Below are positions 61,704-64,000 of a DNA stretch of 64,000 nt, in pieces; the first letter of the stretch is position 1; each line of letters starts with the position of its first letter. The translations under genes and the position numbers were made by a program. The stretch spans positions 1 through 64,000 of the forward strand of contig NZ_LMRG01000030.1 in assembly GCF_001425605.1 (NCBI RefSeq), read 5' to 3'. The notes under the pieces were generated by a model, which was not told the DNA's origin, searched no databases, and worked only from the letters and a program-made list of their open reading frames with translations. This DNA is from Rhizobium sp. Leaf453. GTDB lineage: Bacteria; Pseudomonadota; Alphaproteobacteria; Rhizobiales; Rhizobiaceae.

Positions 61704-61939
61704 GAGACGGGTCCGACATATGATTCGAAAGAGACCATAGCCGCTGTTTGACGTCGAATGTAGCGGCGCCGTGGCTGGCGTTCCGCCGGGGGATTTTTGC
61801 CGAAGCCTCGGGAACCTTCCCCATCCGCCGGGCGTTGATTCCTTCGCGCCGCTCGTTCCCCACGGGCGGTGAGGCGTTCGGTCCGGTGCCGCCGGTGCTG
61901 TGATCACGGAACGCCAAGATCACGCTCGAGGAGAAAAAA

Positions 61940-62386
61940 ATGACGACGACATGGATTCTTGCCGCCGATGGAAACCAGGCCCGCCTTCTGAAGGGTGTGA
62001 ATTTCCTCAAGGATGGACCGCAGAACCCCGAGCAGGAAATTTTCCAGATAGAACCCAAGCGCGTGCAGGACATCATGGCCGACAAGCCGGGCCGAAGCCA
62101 TTCGTCCAACGGCCATGGACGTTCTGCGATGGAATATTCGAGCGATCCGGTGCGCGAAGAGCAGCAGCGGTTTACGGCGGATGTTGCGAGCAAGATCGAT
62201 CACTATGAGCAGAAAGGGGCGTTCGACCGCCTGGTCGTGTGCGCAGCGCCCCAGACGCTCGGCGACCTCCGCACCATGCTGTCCACCGCGACACGGGCGA
62301 AGACCACGGTGGAAATCAGCAAGGATTACAGCAACCTGCCGACGGAAAAGCTGATCTCGTCCGTCCGCTCGGCCATGTCCAACTGA
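61940..62386 (+). CDS. Host-attachment-protein-like (baeRF family) protein
   Basis: This is a 148-residue protein with the Host_attach/baeRF pattern: TTTWILAADGNQARLLKG at the start and DRLVVCAAPQTLGDLRTML in the middle. The name comes from an Agrobacterium attachment gene, but the fold is related to archaeal and bacterial release-factor-like RNase-H-type domains, so a translation-related role is possible. GAGGAGAAAAAAA precedes ATG 61940. There is no signal peptide. It is convergent to the MttB-family gene. Confidence 0.8.
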   Translation: MTTTWILAADGNQARLLKGVNFLKDGPQNPEQEIFQIEPKRVQDIMADKPGRSHSSNGHGRSAMEYSSDPVREEQQRFTADVASKIDHYEQKGAFDRLVVCAAPQTLGDLRTMLSTATRAKTTVEISKDYSNLPTEKLISSVRSAMSN

Positions 62387-62395
62387 TATCCTGCT

Positions 62396-63982
62396 TCAAA
62401 AATCCGTCGGAACGCCGCCTTCGGCTTTCCGGCGGGCAACGAAGGCATCGAGTTCTTCCTCGACCGCCGGATCGAGCGGTGGCTTTTCGTACTCGTTGAG
62501 CTTTTCCTTGAACACGCGATTGGCGTGATCGTAAGTGGTCGGCCGGCCGGCTTCCGTCCAAGTCTCGAAATTGCGCCAGTCCGACAGGATCGGCGAATAG
62601 AAGGCCGTCTCGTAGCGGGACAGTGTATGGGCGGTGCCGAAATAGTGGCCGCCGGGGCCGACGTCGCGCACCGCGTCGAGGCCGAGCGCATCTTCGCTGA
62701 CATCGAGCGGCGTCAGGAATTCTGCCACCATCTGCAGCATGTCGACATCGAGGATGAATTTTTCGAAGGATGCCGTCAGGCCGCCCTCGCTCCAGCCGGC
62801 CGAATGCATGATGAAATTGCCGCCGCCCTGCGTCAGCGCCCAGAGCGACAGGGCCGATTCGTACGCCGCTTGCGCATCCAGCGTGTTGGATGCGTTGGTG
62901 TTGGATGTGCGGTAGGGAATGCCGTAGCGCCGTGCCAATTGGCCGCCGGCAATGACCGCCTTCATGTATTCCGGTGTGCCGAAGGCGGGCGCGCCCGTCT
63001 TCATGTCGACATTGGACGTGAAGCCGCCATACATGACCGGCGCGCCGCGGCGGACCATCTGGGTAAAAGCGATCCCAGCCAGCGCCTCGGCATTCTGCTG
63101 CACGACGGCGCCGGCAATGGTGACAGGAGCCATGGCACCGGCCAGCGTGAACGGTGTGACGACAACGACCTGATTGCGCGAGGACATTTCGATAATGCCC
63201 TGCAGCATCGGCCCGTCGAGACGCAGCGGCGAGGATGTGTTGATGATGGTGAACAGCGACGGCTCGCGCTCCATCTGTTCAGCGGTGATGCCGCGGCCGA
63301 TCCGGGCGATTTCCAGCGCGTCGATATTGCGCTGCTGGCCGAGCGAATAGCAGTGAAACACCTTGTCGGTGAGCTTCACCATGTCGGACAGGCAATCGAG
63401 ATGGCGCACTGAAGCATGGATGTCGATCGGCTCGACCGGATAGCCGCCGGTCGTATGGATGATGTCGTACGACTGGGCGAGCTTCACCAGCTTGCGGTAA
63501 TCCTCCTGGTTGCCGGCGCGGCGGCCGCCTTCACGATCGGCCACGAAGGGAGCGGAGGCGATCTGCGCGAATACGAGGTTGTTGCCGCCGATCTGGACAT
63601 TGCGGATCGGATTGCGTGCATGCATCGTGAAACCTGATGGCACGGACGAGATCATGTCCATGATCAGGCCACGATCGAAGCGCACGCGGTCGGTTCCCGC
63701 CGTCACGTCGGCGCCGGCGGCCTTCATCCGCTGGCGTGCCTCCGGCAGGATGACGTCCATGCCGATTTCTTCCAGAATAGTCAGTGACGCTTCGTGGATC
63801 GCTTCCAGCGCCTCCTCGGTCAGGACGGTGGATTTCGCGATCGTGTTGACGAGGTGGAGATATTTCGAACTTCCGGCACCCTTGCGCGAACGGTCCGCAC
63901 CACGCCCGCCGGTTCGGCGGCGGCGTTCCACCGGCGCATCGGTATCGATGTTGGGGGACTGCGGAAATTCATTCTCACTCAT
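62396..63982 (-). CDS. MttB-family trimethylamine/glycine-betaine methyltransferase
   Basis: This is a 528-residue member of the trimethylamine methyltransferase family. No in-frame UAG codon interrupts it, so it is the non-pyrrolysine type, of which the characterised example MtgB demethylates glycine betaine. The N-terminus is a basic low-complexity leader (RRRRTGGRGADRSRKG, about residues 20-35), then the TIM-barrel core (EEALEAIHEASLTILEEIG onward). Such enzymes pass the methyl group to a corrinoid protein, but none is adjacent here. Upstream lies at the window edge. Substrate and partner are unknown. Confidence 0.85.
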   Translation of the reverse strand: MSENEFPQSPNIDTDAPVERRRRTGGRGADRSRKGAGSSKYLHLVNTIAKSTVLTEEALEAIHEASLTILEEIGMDVILPEARQRMKAAGADVTAGTDRVRFDRGLIMDMISSVPSGFTMHARNPIRNVQIGGNNLVFAQIASAPFVADREGGRRAGNQEDYRKLVKLAQSYDIIHTTGGYPVEPIDIHASVRHLDCLSDMVKLTDKVFHCYSLGQQRNIDALEIARIGRGITAEQMEREPSLFTIINTSSPLRLDGPMLQGIIEMSSRNQVVVVTPFTLAGAMAPVTIAGAVVQQNAEALAGIAFTQMVRRGAPVMYGGFTSNVDMKTGAPAFGTPEYMKAVIAGGQLARRYGIPYRTSNTNASNTLDAQAAYESALSLWALTQGGGNFIMHSAGWSEGGLTASFEKFILDVDMLQMVAEFLTPLDVSEDALGLDAVRDVGPGGHYFGTAHTLSRYETAFYSPILSDWRNFETWTEAGRPTTYDHANRVFKEKLNEYEKPPLDPAVEEELDAFVARRKAEGGVPTDF

Positions 63983-64000
63983 GGTTTTTCCATCGGTTTG

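Noticed and set aside
61908-61928. GGAAC before the host-attachment-like gene as an EcfG promoter
   Set aside because: No CGTT or TT at the right spacing, and the distance to the start codon is too short.
1-64000. CRISPR arrays, prophage genes or plasmid replication genes
   Set aside because: No regularly spaced repeats, phage structural genes or rep/par genes were seen.

Overview
The window is about 64 kb of GC-rich chromosome from an alphaproteobacterium of the Rhizobiaceae (Agrobacterium/Rhizobium/Sinorhizobium group). The evidence is the gene content: a smo polyol operon, a PhyR-NepR-EcfG stress locus with HWE kinases, hmuSTUV/hemP next to tonB, thuAB, a xylFHG-ROK block, an inositol dehydrogenase with an IolR-type motif, and gbpR-chvE-gguABC. 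Nearly every gene has a familiar rhizobial counterpart. No insertion sequence, prophage, CRISPR array or plasmid backbone was seen.

Layout. 0-7.8 kb: sorbitol/mannitol uptake and catabolism (smoF, smoG, a disrupted smoK, smoS, mtlK, a HAD phosphatase and an FGGY pentulose kinase). 7.8-13.6 kb: general stress response locus, with a probable EcfG-driven small RNA, an HWE kinase, divergent phyR and nepR-ecfG, a second HWE kinase, and a YqjD/YqjE-like pair behind another EcfG-type promoter. 13.6-20.6 kb: haem uptake and use (hmuVUTS, hemP), a periplasmic protein, tonB, a DUF2325 protein, an unknown 90-residue protein and an IsdG/HmuQ-like haem monooxygenase. 20.6-22.4 kb: DUF423 protein, truncated haemoglobin, TetR-SMR efflux pair. 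22.5-25.4 kb: thuAB and a LacI regulator. 25.4-34.4 kb: DUF4105 protein, dipeptidase plus dppABCDF, LuxR-type regulator. 34.8 kb: tRNA-Arg(CCG). 35.2-41.1 kb: xylose ABC transporter, ROK repressor and inositol dehydrogenase. 41.4-52.0 kb: two small proteins, gbpR, then chvE-gguABC with two enzymes of the non-phosphorylating L-arabinose pathway. 52-64 kb: orphan Phd-type antitoxin, two EamA transporters, a deaminase with an in-frame stop, an ATP-grasp/alpha-E/transglutaminase operon, RhlE-type helicase, AlkD-like protein, host-attachment-like protein and an MttB-family methyltransferase.

The strongest unexpected signal is at 7807-7969. A perfect GGAAC-N16-CGTT promoter is followed by about 130 nt with three hairpins, each with a C-rich loop, the last being a textbook terminator. 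This sits beside the genes that control EcfG, so it looks like a stress-induced small RNA of the GsrN type. Three more EcfG-type promoters lie within 6 kb (phyR, nepR-ecfG and the YqjD-like gene).

The second notable item is damage in the smo operon. smoK carries a 265-bp insertion made of a 103-bp local duplication, a 36-bp tandem repeat and a piece that reads in reverse like part of trpS. A separate exact 36-bp tandem duplication lies at the smoF start. Either this strain has a recently broken polyol transporter or the assembly is wrong here.

Other regulatory sites read from sequence are an iron-responsive operator between hemP and the tonB side, a 21-bp palindrome at the xylF promoter, an IolR-type GGAA-N6-TTCC motif upstream of idhA, and palindromes in front of tetR and thuA. 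All functional statements are from sequence reading and family knowledge; no database search was possible.
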